Position numbers and translations under genes: made by a program. A stretch of DNA of 64,000 nt from Flavobacterium coralii (GTDB lineage Bacteria; Bacteroidota; Bacteroidia; Flavobacteriales; Flavobacteriaceae): the NCBI RefSeq assembly GCF_019891545.1, contig NZ_JAHDIU010000006.1:62001-126000 (forward strand). Reading direction: 5' to 3'. Below, piece after piece: positions 35,308-43,877 of the stretch. The first letter of the stretch is position 1, and the number at the start of each line of letters is the position of its first letter. The notes below the pieces were generated by a model that was given only the letters and a program-made list of their open reading frames with translations, searched no databases and was not told the origin of the DNA.

Positions 35308-36532
35308 ATTCGGCTTCCAATTTTAAAATATTGAACAGTTTGTCATACGCTTCCATTTTTTTCATCAGCAACATTTCCCAGGCATCCAGCAGCACAAAAA
35401 AATCGCCTGTGTTTTGCTTGTAGGCAAGCAGGTTGGCTTGCAGGTTGTTCTCATAGGCGGGAACAATATTTTTTGTGTAGCTCTGATATTGTTCGTTTTC
35501 GTAATTAAGCATCGCAGTTTTTTCGGCTAACATTTTTGAAGCCATGAGTTGCATTGTTTCCTTTTCCCGTTCCATAGACTGAATTTGAAAACCGATTGAC
35601 TTTACTTCAGAGGAATACATTTTAGACGACCAGGGAACAATGGGAATTGTTACCATTCCCATAACTGACCATTGGCTTGGCATACCAAACATTTGGGCAT
35701 GTTCGGCACGGATACCAAAGTCAGGTCTTGCGCTTGTTCTCATTACTTTTTGCTCCAACTTCATGGATTGAATGTATTTGTCAAGCGCCGTAATATCACT
35801 ACGGTTAGAAATGCTTACAGTATCTGCAATGCTGAATAGGTAGTTGCTTGGCGAAATGAGTGTATCAATCTGAAATGGCGTGTTTGCATCACGCAACATC
35901 AGCGTGTTTAATCCGATATTGCTTTCTGCAATCACGCTGTTGAGCATCACCAGCATATTTTTTAATTCGGCTAAGCGGGCTTTTGCTTTATATATCGTTT
36001 GCAGTTGCGACTGGTTATTGGTAAATTTCTCTTCGGATGTCGTGATGAGCAATTGAAGTATTTCTTCACTTTCTTTTAGAATGCGTTGTTTCTTCTCGGT
36101 TACATAACGGTTGTAGTACAGAATTTTCGCTTCACGCCTCAACTCGTTTTTTGTCCATTCACTTTTTGATTTTTCGATTTCAGCCAGTGAACTGATGTAA
36201 CTTTTCTTGGCGTTCAGTTTGCTTGGATTGGGTATCATCTGTTCAACGGAAAAAGCAATACCCGCCTGGTTCATTGGGTCGTTTTTTTCTTTGAGCATGG
36301 AGAAGTCGTAAGGGAAACGCATGATGCCTGTTGAAAAAGTGGGCGGCATCCATGCTTTTGCACCGTCTGCTTTTGCCTGAATAGACTGTATGCTGTATTG
36401 GTACTGAATAATGGACGGGTAATTAGTTTCCACCTGCTGCAACAGCTTTTCCAGCGAAATATAAGTTGTGTCTTGAGCGTGAAGCTGGAGCAGACAAACC
36501 AATAATACTATTGTTGAAACTATCTTTTTCAT
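35282..36532 (-). CDS. TolC-family outer-membrane channel (CusC-type)
   Basis: The protein has 416 residues with a clear signal peptide (VSTIVLLVCLLQLHAQ). Long alpha-helical outer-membrane-efflux-protein repeats are present (SLEKLLQQVETNYPSIIQYQ; STSEEK-type helices; the second half RPDFGIRAEHAQMFGMPSQW). TolC-type trimers form the exit duct of RND pumps. It is encoded three bases after the small ATPase gene and overlaps the adaptor gene. Length is typical for the family. Specificity for copper is inferred from the adaptors and the pump in the same operon. Confidence 0.9.
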   Translation of the reverse strand: MKKIVSTIVLLVCLLQLHAQDTTYISLEKLLQQVETNYPSIIQYQYSIQSIQAKADGAKAWMPPTFSTGIMRFPYDFSMLKEKNDPMNQAGIAFSVEQMIPNPSKLNAKKSYISSLAEIEKSKSEWTKNELRREAKILYYNRYVTEKKQRILKESEEILQLLITTSEEKFTNNQSQLQTIYKAKARLAELKNMLVMLNSVIAESNIGLNTLMLRDANTPFQIDTLISPSNYLFSIADTVSISNRSDITALDKYIQSMKLEQKVMRTSARPDFGIRAEHAQMFGMPSQWSVMGMVTIPIVPWSSKMYSSEVKSIGFQIQSMEREKETMQLMASKMLAEKTAMLNYENEQYQSYTKNIVPAYENNLQANLLAYKQNTGDFFVLLDAWEMLLMKKMEAYDKLFNILKLEAEYEYEREIK

Positions 36533-36535
36533 GCT

Positions 36536-37075
36536 CTAAATGTGTTTTAGAATAAAATCAACCCGTTCTTCCGGTGGCAGAACCGGCACATGAACAATAG
36601 GGCAAGGGAATGTTTCATACACCTTAATTATCAGGTTATGAATACGGATTTGCTCTGCTTCGTCTTCTAATCTTGCATAGTCGTTGGTAAGCGGCAAACG
36701 GTCTAATATGAAAACTTGCTTGTAGCAATATTTATTACACTGTTCTATTAACCTGTCGTCATATTCTAAACCCAAGAACTGATAGTATGCCATTGCATCG
36801 GGTAAGGCGCGGTCTAAAAACACCATTTCATTTACATCTAAGGTTGCTTCTTCTTCAATCTGCATATTCAGCACTCCTAACTGAAATTCTTTTTTGTTTT
36901 CACGAATTTCTTCAACCGTGCGCCCTTTTATTTTTTGCGTATCAATGTAATGACGTGCATGTTCAATAGTGGTTTTGTAACCTCTTTCGGCAAGCAGGTT
37001 TACTACCGTGGTTTTCCCCGTGCAGGGCCCCCCTGTAATTACATTCCAGTTTGTGATAATTTCTTTGTGTTTCAT
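36536..37075 (-). CDS. Small AAA/NTPase, unknown role
   Basis: The protein has 179 residues with Walker A GGPCTGKTT (residues 15-23) and a possible Walker B VFLDRALPD (about 84-92). This suggests a kinase-like or NadR-like P-loop family (AAA_28-type), with the helical part at the end (VDFILKHI). It has no obvious metal motif. It overlaps the upstream beta-CASP gene by four bases and precedes TolC by three. Together with its three neighbours it interrupts the Cus set. NTP binding is likely. Its purpose here is unknown. Confidence 0.75.
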   Translation of the reverse strand: MKHKEIITNWNVITGGPCTGKTTVVNLLAERGYKTTIEHARHYIDTQKIKGRTVEEIRENKKEFQLGVLNMQIEEEATLDVNEMVFLDRALPDAMAYYQFLGLEYDDRLIEQCNKYCYKQVFILDRLPLTNDYARLEDEAEQIRIHNLIIKVYETFPCPIVHVPVLPPEERVDFILKHI

Positions 37076-38463
37076 GGCCTTTTGATTTTTAATTCAAATT
37101 CGTTTCGCTGATTAAGGACAGGAATTTCACTATCCCATTTATAAACTTCTTTTATTTTTTCCTGCAATCCCTTTGCGCCATCCGCTTCGCTGTGGACAAT
37201 AAAAATTTTATCCGGTTTGGATTGCAGTTTTCTCATCCAGTCAATCAATCCATTTTGGTCGGCATGACCGGATAATCCTTCAATATTTTCAATATGAGCT
37301 TTTACTGCATAGAATTTACCTCTCATCTTGATTTCAGATGCACCTTCAAGTAAAGCTCTTCCTCTTGTTCCTTCCGCCTGAAAGCCAACCAACAGAATAG
37401 TTGCGCTTTCATCGCCTAAGTATTTTTCAAAGTAAGTAAGCACTCTGCCTCCTGCCGCCATTCCGCTTCCGGCAATAATTATTTTAGGTGTATTGTCTTC
37501 TGCAAGTGCAAAAGTTTCATCAACACTTTTAATACGCTTTATGGTGTTGCACATTTCAGAACATTCATCGGTGGAGAGTTTATGCCAATCTGTATTTCTA
37601 TGAAAAACTTCCAAAACATTTCTTCCCATAGGACTATCCATATAAATAGGTATATCGGGAATTTTATTGGTCTTTTTTAACTGCCAAAACAGATACATGA
37701 GTAACTGTGTCCGCTCTACCGAAAAACTCGGTATGATGATAGTGCCGTTTCTTGCCATGCAACGATTAATAAGTTTTTCCAAATTGTTGATGGCTGGTTC
37801 GACAGGATGAAGGCGGTTGCCATAAGTGGCTTCAATAAATAAAACATCCGCTTTTTCAGGCTTTTCCGGTGGAAACAAAAGTGGGTCTATCTCCCTGCCA
37901 ATATCACCGGAAAAGACTAATGTTTTTTCGCCAATCTGCAATTCAATAAATGTAGCACCAATAATATGTCCGTTGTATCGGAAACGGTATCGGATATGCT
38001 CGTTAATTTGTAACCATTGATTGAGGGGTTGCGGTTGAAAAAGCGGCAAAGTATTTTCCACATCAGGCAAGCCATAAAGCGGCAAAGCGGGCTTGTGTTT
38101 TGAGTAGCGGAATTTGTTCGCTCTCTCTGCATCTTCTTCCTGAATTTTTGCACTGTCTTTTAAAATGATTTCGGCAATCTGTAAGGTTGGTGAAGTGCCG
38201 TTGATTGTTCCGCTAAAACCATGCTTCACCAGTAAGGGGAGGTAGCCTGTGTGGTCTAAGTGTGCATGTGTTAGTAATACTATATCAATAGTTTTTGCTG
38301 AAACGGCTAATGGTTGCCAATTTAGTTGCCGGAGTTCTTTTAGCCCCTGAAACAAACCGCAGTCTATCAGTATTTTTTTACCAAAAGCAGTAACAAGATA
38401 CTTTGAGCCGGTAACTGTTCCGGCAGCACCTAAGAATTGGATTTTGATTTTATTGTCGTTCAT
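37072..38463 (-). CDS. Metallo-beta-lactamase/beta-CASP RNase-like protein
   Basis: The protein has 463 residues. The MBL zinc motif is HAHLDHTG (66-73), with further zinc ligands downstream (FSGDIGRE, HxGH-type SGHADQNGLIDWM near 395). A central beta-CASP domain (IIPSFSVERTQLLMYLFWQL; MAAGGRVLTYFEKYL) precedes the C-terminal RNA-specificity-type end. This group includes bacterial and archaeal CPSF-like ribonucleases, for example the YtpA-like or MBL-fold RNA nucleases of Bacteroidota. It is in the metal operon with no clear metal role. An RNA-processing enzyme is most likely. Substrate is unknown. Confidence 0.85.
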   Translation of the reverse strand: MNDNKIKIQFLGAAGTVTGSKYLVTAFGKKILIDCGLFQGLKELRQLNWQPLAVSAKTIDIVLLTHAHLDHTGYLPLLVKHGFSGTINGTSPTLQIAEIILKDSAKIQEEDAERANKFRYSKHKPALPLYGLPDVENTLPLFQPQPLNQWLQINEHIRYRFRYNGHIIGATFIELQIGEKTLVFSGDIGREIDPLLFPPEKPEKADVLFIEATYGNRLHPVEPAINNLEKLINRCMARNGTIIIPSFSVERTQLLMYLFWQLKKTNKIPDIPIYMDSPMGRNVLEVFHRNTDWHKLSTDECSEMCNTIKRIKSVDETFALAEDNTPKIIIAGSGMAAGGRVLTYFEKYLGDESATILLVGFQAEGTRGRALLEGASEIKMRGKFYAVKAHIENIEGLSGHADQNGLIDWMRKLQSKPDKIFIVHSEADGAKGLQEKIKEVYKWDSEIPVLNQRNEFELKIKRP

Positions 38464-38465
38464 AA

Positions 38466-39347
38466 TTATTGTTTTATACTTTGAAATTTCTTTGCTGAGA
38501 ATTCTTCACACAATGCCGAACATTCTTCCATTACTTTTTCCAACCGTGGTGAATGGATGCCTATGTTTTGCAACACACTTTGATTGTGATGCATGGTTTT
38601 ACACAGCACTATTTTTCTGTCTAATAATTGTTGTTTCTCTTTTTGGGTAAGCGTTGTAAGGCAGGTTACGGGGTGTAATCCCGAACCATCAATCCAGTCT
38701 TTTAACCCATTATGTTTGGGGTAATCCCAACTCACAAGGTTCATATTCATGCACCTTCCGTATTGAGCAGCATCTTCTGAAAAGCGAGTATTGGTTACTA
38801 CCCAACCCTGATGAAATTTTTCAGAATGACCATCTAACTGTTTCCATTGTCTTTCCACATCTAAAAATCTTGACTGAATGTATAGCGGGATTTTAACATC
38901 GGACGAGTAACCCTGACGGTTATGAAATTTGCACTCAATCATAAAATGGTGTTCGTCTTTTTCGGCAATCACATCAATTTCATGGTTTACACAATGTCCT
39001 TTTACAATTACGCCCACTTGCGTTTTGTAACCTCTATGTTTTAAAAGTTCGCCAACAAATTGCTCAAACGGAAAACCGGAAGGTCCCAATTCCATAATGG
39101 CTTGTTTGAGTTTATAACGTGCTGCTGCCGGACGGGAATAATTTCTCAGCAATCGAAATGCAGTTTTGTAAATCTTCCGGGTGGACATTCCTTCAACCAG
39201 CATTTCGATTACTTCATTGGTAATTTCATCTGCCTGTTCGTTAGTTGCACCAGAACGCAGCAACGATTGTTTTAGCTTTCCTTTGTTGAACGGAGCTTTT
39301 TCGCCTGATGCCTTAATGATGTTTATATTTTCAGCGTTAATCTTCAT
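38466..39347 (-). CDS. ATP-cone plus Mrr-like endonuclease fusion
   Basis: The protein has 293 residues. The N-terminal ATP-cone nucleotide-sensing domain (about 8-90; FNKGKLKQSLLRSGATNEQA, AAARYKLKQAIMELG) is joined to a PD-(D/E)XK-like restriction-endonuclease domain (about 92-210; HEIDVIAEKDEHHFMIECKF, with Asp125, Glu138 and Lys140 in the catalytic order). The C-terminal about 80 residues are helical and Cys-containing. ATP-cones sense dATP/ATP in ribonucleotide reductases and NrdR, so nuclease activity may be gated by nucleotide. It starts within the last 11 bases of the P-type ATPase gene. The combination is known in Bacteroidota but its role is unclear. Confidence 0.8.
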   Translation of the reverse strand: MKINAENINIIKASGEKAPFNKGKLKQSLLRSGATNEQADEITNEVIEMLVEGMSTRKIYKTAFRLLRNYSRPAAARYKLKQAIMELGPSGFPFEQFVGELLKHRGYKTQVGVIVKGHCVNHEIDVIAEKDEHHFMIECKFHNRQGYSSDVKIPLYIQSRFLDVERQWKQLDGHSEKFHQGWVVTNTRFSEDAAQYGRCMNMNLVSWDYPKHNGLKDWIDGSGLHPVTCLTTLTQKEKQQLLDRKIVLCKTMHHNQSVLQNIGIHSPRLEKVMEECSALCEEFSAKKFQSIKQ

Positions 39348-41958
39348 CGTGAATTAGATTTGTTCGTTTTAAAATTTGAATAACCAATAGTGAAATCGAA
39401 GCAGATACGAAAACAATCAACCAGTCTTCCGCTTTCAGCGACTGAACATTCAATGCTTCACGAGCTGGAGGAATAAAAAATACGGAAACCACGACTAACC
39501 CGCTTGTAAGCAGTGCATACCAAACATATTTATTTTGGAATACTTCAGATTTTATAAAAGAAGTTTTGACCGATGCCATGTTGAACACATGGAACAACTG
39601 GCAAACAATAAGAGTAAAGAATAAAATGTTGTTGCAGAGTTTCGGGTCAAAGTGTTCGCCTGTATGCAAAACAAAATGGCTAAAGAATACTGCTCCCAAT
39701 GTGCAAACGGAAATGATTGCCGCATAAATCCAAACAGCATACCACTGTTTTGTTTTTAACAGCGGTTCAGCCGGATTTCGGGGCTTGTGTTTCATAACAT
39801 ACGGACTGCCTTCGCTTACGCCCAAAGCAAGGGCGGGCAACACATCTGTTATTAGATTGATAAAAAGTATTTGCAGCGGAATTAATTGAAAATGCAGATT
39901 GGACAACGCAGCTAATGACACCACAAACAATTCGCTCATGTTGCAGGAAAGCAGGTAAATCACAAATTCCTGAACATTAGTAAAAATAACACGACCTTGC
40001 TTTATTGCATGAACTATGGACGAAAATTTATCGTCTTTCAATACCATGTCTGACACTTCCTGTGCCACTTGTGTTCCTCTCACTCCCATTGCGATGCCGA
40101 TGTCTGATTTCTTCAAAGCAGGAGCATCATTTACACCATCACCTGTCATGCCAACGATGTTTCCTTTTTCCTGCAACACTCTTACCAAATCCAATTTATG
40201 AGCGGGTGTAACCCTTGCGAAAACAGAAGTGTCAGCCCAAAGATTTTTTTCCTGTTCGCTTAACTGTTCAAAGGGCTTCATGTTCTTGCCGATGACAGGT
40301 TGCGTGTTTTCGGATATATGAAGTTGGTTGGCTATATAATTTGCAGTGGCAGGATGGTCGCCTGTAATCATCACTACTTTAATACCTGCATCTTTACATT
40401 CATTGATTGCATCAAACACATCTTCGGCTGGCGGATCCATCATTCCGTATAGTCCGGCAAAAACCAAACTGTCTGTGAGTGCAACATCTTTTGAAGCAGT
40501 TTCTTTAAAAGCACCAGCAATAACTCTTAAACCGGATGATGCCAATTGTTCAGATTTGTCTTTCCATTGGTTTCTTGTTTCTTCATTCATCTCTTTAATT
40601 TCAGAACCGTTAAGAATATGACTGCACTGTTTGAGTATTTCTTCTGCTGCGCCTTTAGCACAAACTATAAAATCGTTTTGATTGCCGTGTAGCGTTGCCA
40701 TCATTTTTGTTTCCGATGAAAACGGGACTTCATCTATTTTAGGAAACTGTTGACGCAACCGCTCAACATTCTCTCCTTTGTTGTGTGCATATTTCAGTAA
40801 GCCCGTTTCCAGCGGGTCGCCAATTTCTTTAATGTCGTTTTCTAAAATCTGAATGGATGCGGTGTTGCATAAAACAGCTATATGCTGAAGGAGTTGTTTA
40901 TTCTTTTCAGAAGTTTCATCAGCAGGGATTAAATCTGTTACTTCTATTTTATTTTGAGTAAGTGTTCCTGTTTTATCGGTGCAAATAACGGTTGTGCCTC
41001 CTAAGGTTTCTACTGCCGAAAGTTTTTTTACGATGACATTATGCCTTGCCATTTTCATCATCCCTTGAGCCAATGCAAGGGTTGCCACAATGGGAAGTCC
41101 TTCGGGTATGGCTGCTACTGCAAGGGCAATGGCCGTTTCAAGCAATTCCACATAATCGCCATGCGTGAACATACCGACAATGAAAATCAGCACCACTAAA
41201 GCAACTGTTATGTAAATGAGTTTACGACTGAATACCTGTAACTTTTTTTCAAGTGGAGTGGCTGATTGCTCTGCTCCCTGCACGAGGTGTGCGATTTTGC
41301 CTAATTCGGTTTGCATACCTGTTGCAACCACAAGGGCAGTGGTGTTTCCGTTGGTAACGAAAGTGCCTTTGTGCAACATATTGGTGCGGTCAGCAAGTGG
41401 AATATCTCCCGAAAGTTCGCTTGCTGTTTTTTCAACAGGCATGGCTTCGCCCGTAAGCGATGCTTCATTTATGGAAAGTTGTGTAGCGGAAATAATTCTT
41501 GCATCTGCGGTAATCATCTCACCTGCTTCAACAAACAGCAAATCGCCCGGAACTAATTCTTCGGATGCTATTTCGGTCAGCTTACCATTTCTGAAAACTT
41601 TGGAAGGGACACTGACCATTTTTTTCAGCGCATTCATGGAGCGTTCCGCCTGCATTTCCATCCAAAAGCCAATGGTTGCATTAACAAGTATTACAAGCAG
41701 AATTGCCGTTGCATCCAAATATTCCTGAAACCAAAACGACATGGCGGCTGCAAACAACAACAAATACACCAAGAGGTTATTAAACTGCGACAGGACTATT
41801 TTTAAAGGGTGTTTTCCTTTATCGGATTGAATACTATTACTCCCGTATTTTTCAATACGCTTTGCAGCGTCAAGGGAGTTCAATCCTTGTTTTATATCAC
41901 TGCCAAGTTCAGTGATAAGTTCTGTTACAGGAATTGTATGTGGGTTTACTGTTTTCAT
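39337..41958 (-). CDS. P-type cation-transporting ATPase (Ca2+-ATPase-like)
   Basis: The protein has 873 residues. The N-terminal cation-ATPase domain (residues 1-70) is followed by transmembrane helices, the actuator (SLTGEAMP), phosphorylation site ICTDKTGTLTQNK (about 328-340, Asp331) and the nucleotide-binding and hinge motifs (MITGDHPATA, TGDGVNDAPALKKSDIGIAM). The transmembrane motif PEGLP (AAIPEGLPIVATLALA) identifies the calcium/PMCA-SERCA-like (P2) group, not the copper CPx type. It could export Ca2+ or Mn2+. It overlaps CusA-C by one base (TAATG) and the ATP-cone gene by 11. A metal other than copper is likely. Confidence 0.9.
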   Translation of the reverse strand: MKTVNPHTIPVTELITELGSDIKQGLNSLDAAKRIEKYGSNSIQSDKGKHPLKIVLSQFNNLLVYLLLFAAAMSFWFQEYLDATAILLVILVNATIGFWMEMQAERSMNALKKMVSVPSKVFRNGKLTEIASEELVPGDLLFVEAGEMITADARIISATQLSINEASLTGEAMPVEKTASELSGDIPLADRTNMLHKGTFVTNGNTTALVVATGMQTELGKIAHLVQGAEQSATPLEKKLQVFSRKLIYITVALVVLIFIVGMFTHGDYVELLETAIALAVAAIPEGLPIVATLALAQGMMKMARHNVIVKKLSAVETLGGTTVICTDKTGTLTQNKIEVTDLIPADETSEKNKQLLQHIAVLCNTASIQILENDIKEIGDPLETGLLKYAHNKGENVERLRQQFPKIDEVPFSSETKMMATLHGNQNDFIVCAKGAAEEILKQCSHILNGSEIKEMNEETRNQWKDKSEQLASSGLRVIAGAFKETASKDVALTDSLVFAGLYGMMDPPAEDVFDAINECKDAGIKVVMITGDHPATANYIANQLHISENTQPVIGKNMKPFEQLSEQEKNLWADTSVFARVTPAHKLDLVRVLQEKGNIVGMTGDGVNDAPALKKSDIGIAMGVRGTQVAQEVSDMVLKDDKFSSIVHAIKQGRVIFTNVQEFVIYLLSCNMSELFVVSLAALSNLHFQLIPLQILFINLITDVLPALALGVSEGSPYVMKHKPRNPAEPLLKTKQWYAVWIYAAIISVCTLGAVFFSHFVLHTGEHFDPKLCNNILFFTLIVCQLFHVFNMASVKTSFIKSEVFQNKYVWYALLTSGLVVVSVFFIPPAREALNVQSLKAEDWLIVFVSASISLLVIQILKRTNLIHDED

Positions 41959-43877
41959 TAATCTATGTTTTCTAAAAATTCTACTTTACCATATTTTTTT
42001 ATTTCTCTTTCCTTGACGATTTGATATATAACTGGCAAAACGATTAATACGAAAAGAGTAGAAGTTATTAGGCCAAAAACAAAAGGTATTGTAATAGGCT
42101 TCATGACATCACTACCTACACCTGTTGCCAAAAGAATAGGCATTAAACCAATCATATCGGCCATTACCGTCATCAGTTTAGGTCGTACACGCATTACGGC
42201 ACCGGAAAACACGGCTTTCTCGACATCTTCGTTTGAGAGTTCAGCACTTTTCTTTTTTTCTACTGTATCTCTTATGGCTTCATTCATATAGACGAGCATC
42301 AATACACCAGTCTCTACCGCAATGCCGAATAAGGCAATAAAACCTACCGCAACAGCTACCGAAAAATTCACATCGAAAAAATACATTGAATATACCCCCC
42401 CGATTAATGCAATGGGAATACTTGAAAGGACAATCACCATTTCCTTAACCGAATGGAAAGTGAAATAGAGGACAAAAGCAATTATCAAAAGCGTAATGGG
42501 AATGATGATTTTTAAACGGTTCTCTGCTCGAACCTTATTTTCATATTGCCCACTCCATTCAATAAAATAGCCTTTGGGCAGCTTTTGAAAATCTGCATCA
42601 ATACGTTTTTTAGCATCGCCAACTACGCTTCCCATATCCCTGCCACGCACATTGAACAGAACCGTTCCCCGCAGCATGGCATTTTCAGAATTTATCATTG
42701 GCGGGCCTTCCGAAATTTCAACATCCGCCACTGCTGACAATGGAATAACACCGTAACCCGATGTCTGCAAAGGCGTTCGTTTTATTTCTTCTATATCGCT
42801 TCTAAAATCCTGCGCTAAGCGTATGGAAACGCTGAAACGCTGCCTGCCTTCAATGGTATTGGTCAAAGGCATTCCTCCTAATGCCATTTCAATAAGCATA
42901 TTCACTTCTTCAATAGAAAGATTATATCGGGCAATTTCTTCCCGATTAATTCTTATATCCAAATATTTCCCCCCTGTGAGTTGCTCTACATATAAATCTG
43001 CAAGCCCATCAATACCTTTCAATGATTTTTCAATTTGCCTTGAAAGGTTGTAGATAGTATCTAAGTTTTGCCCATAAATTTTCACACCAATATCTGTCCG
43101 GACACCTGTCGAAAGCATATTGATACGATTGATTATAGGCTGTGTCCAACCACTTGTAACACCAGGTATCTGCACTTTTTCGTTCAGTTCCGAAATCAGC
43201 TTTTCGGTGGTCATGCCTTTACGCCACTCCGATTGGGGTTTTAATACAACAATGCTTTCAATCATACTTACCGGAGCATTGTCGGTTGCAGTATAGGCAC
43301 GACCTGCTTTGCCCAGAACATTTTCCACTTCGGGAACGGACATAATGAGCTTGTCCTGCACCTGCAAAATACGTTTGGCTTCGTTGTTGGAAACATCAGG
43401 AAGTGTAACGGGCATAAACAAAAGAGAACCTTCGTCTAACGGTGGCATAAATTCCGAACCCAAACGCACTACAAAAGGAATGCTACCCACCACGATTAAA
43501 GCAGCAATAGCAATTACCGTTTTTTTCCAATGCTGGCAAAGGCGCAAAACAGGGCTGTATATTTTTATAAAGAAATTTGCAACGGGGTTTCTGCTTTCAG
43601 GAATGAGCTTGCCTTTCATTAAAGAACGCAACAGCATTGGGACAACAAATAATGCTATAATGGCGGAGCCAATCATAGTAAAGGTTTTTGTCCATACCAA
43701 AGGCGAAAACATTTTCTTTTCCTGCCCTTCGAGAAACAATATGGGAGAGAATGAAATGAGCGTTACCAATATGGAAAAGAAAACGGCTCTTCCAACAGTG
43801 CGTGATGAGCGTTCAATGATTTTGATACGTTCTTCCTCACTCAATTCTTTTGTATTTCCTATTCTTTGCTTTTCCAT
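41958..43877 (-). CDS. CusA-type RND pump, C-terminal part (split gene)
   Basis: The protein has 639 residues and covers the second two-thirds of a CusA/CzcA-type heavy-metal efflux pump. It starts in the cytoplasmic loop before RTVGRAVFFSILVTLISFSP (the TM4-TM5 part) and ends after TM12 (LFVLIVLPVIYQIVKERE). It holds the large periplasmic porter loops (for example SEFMPPLDEGSLLFMPVTLP, WTQPIINRINMLSTGVRTDI). It complements 43877..45151. The junction is a TAATG overlap, and the frame of this part can be reached from the first by a -1 shift at 43889-43895. Either a functional two-piece pump or a frameshift mutation. Confidence 0.85.
   Translation of the reverse strand: MEKQRIGNTKELSEEERIKIIERSSRTVGRAVFFSILVTLISFSPILFLEGQEKKMFSPLVWTKTFTMIGSAIIALFVVPMLLRSLMKGKLIPESRNPVANFFIKIYSPVLRLCQHWKKTVIAIAALIVVGSIPFVVRLGSEFMPPLDEGSLLFMPVTLPDVSNNEAKRILQVQDKLIMSVPEVENVLGKAGRAYTATDNAPVSMIESIVVLKPQSEWRKGMTTEKLISELNEKVQIPGVTSGWTQPIINRINMLSTGVRTDIGVKIYGQNLDTIYNLSRQIEKSLKGIDGLADLYVEQLTGGKYLDIRINREEIARYNLSIEEVNMLIEMALGGMPLTNTIEGRQRFSVSIRLAQDFRSDIEEIKRTPLQTSGYGVIPLSAVADVEISEGPPMINSENAMLRGTVLFNVRGRDMGSVVGDAKKRIDADFQKLPKGYFIEWSGQYENKVRAENRLKIIIPITLLIIAFVLYFTFHSVKEMVIVLSSIPIALIGGVYSMYFFDVNFSVAVAVGFIALFGIAVETGVLMLVYMNEAIRDTVEKKKSAELSNEDVEKAVFSGAVMRVRPKLMTVMADMIGLMPILLATGVGSDVMKPITIPFVFGLITSTLFVLIVLPVIYQIVKEREIKKYGKVEFLENID

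Noticed and set aside
36536-37075. Call of NadR or another defined kinase for the small NTPase
   Set aside because: Only the P-loop and general fold cues are visible; no substrate-specific motif supports a named enzyme.
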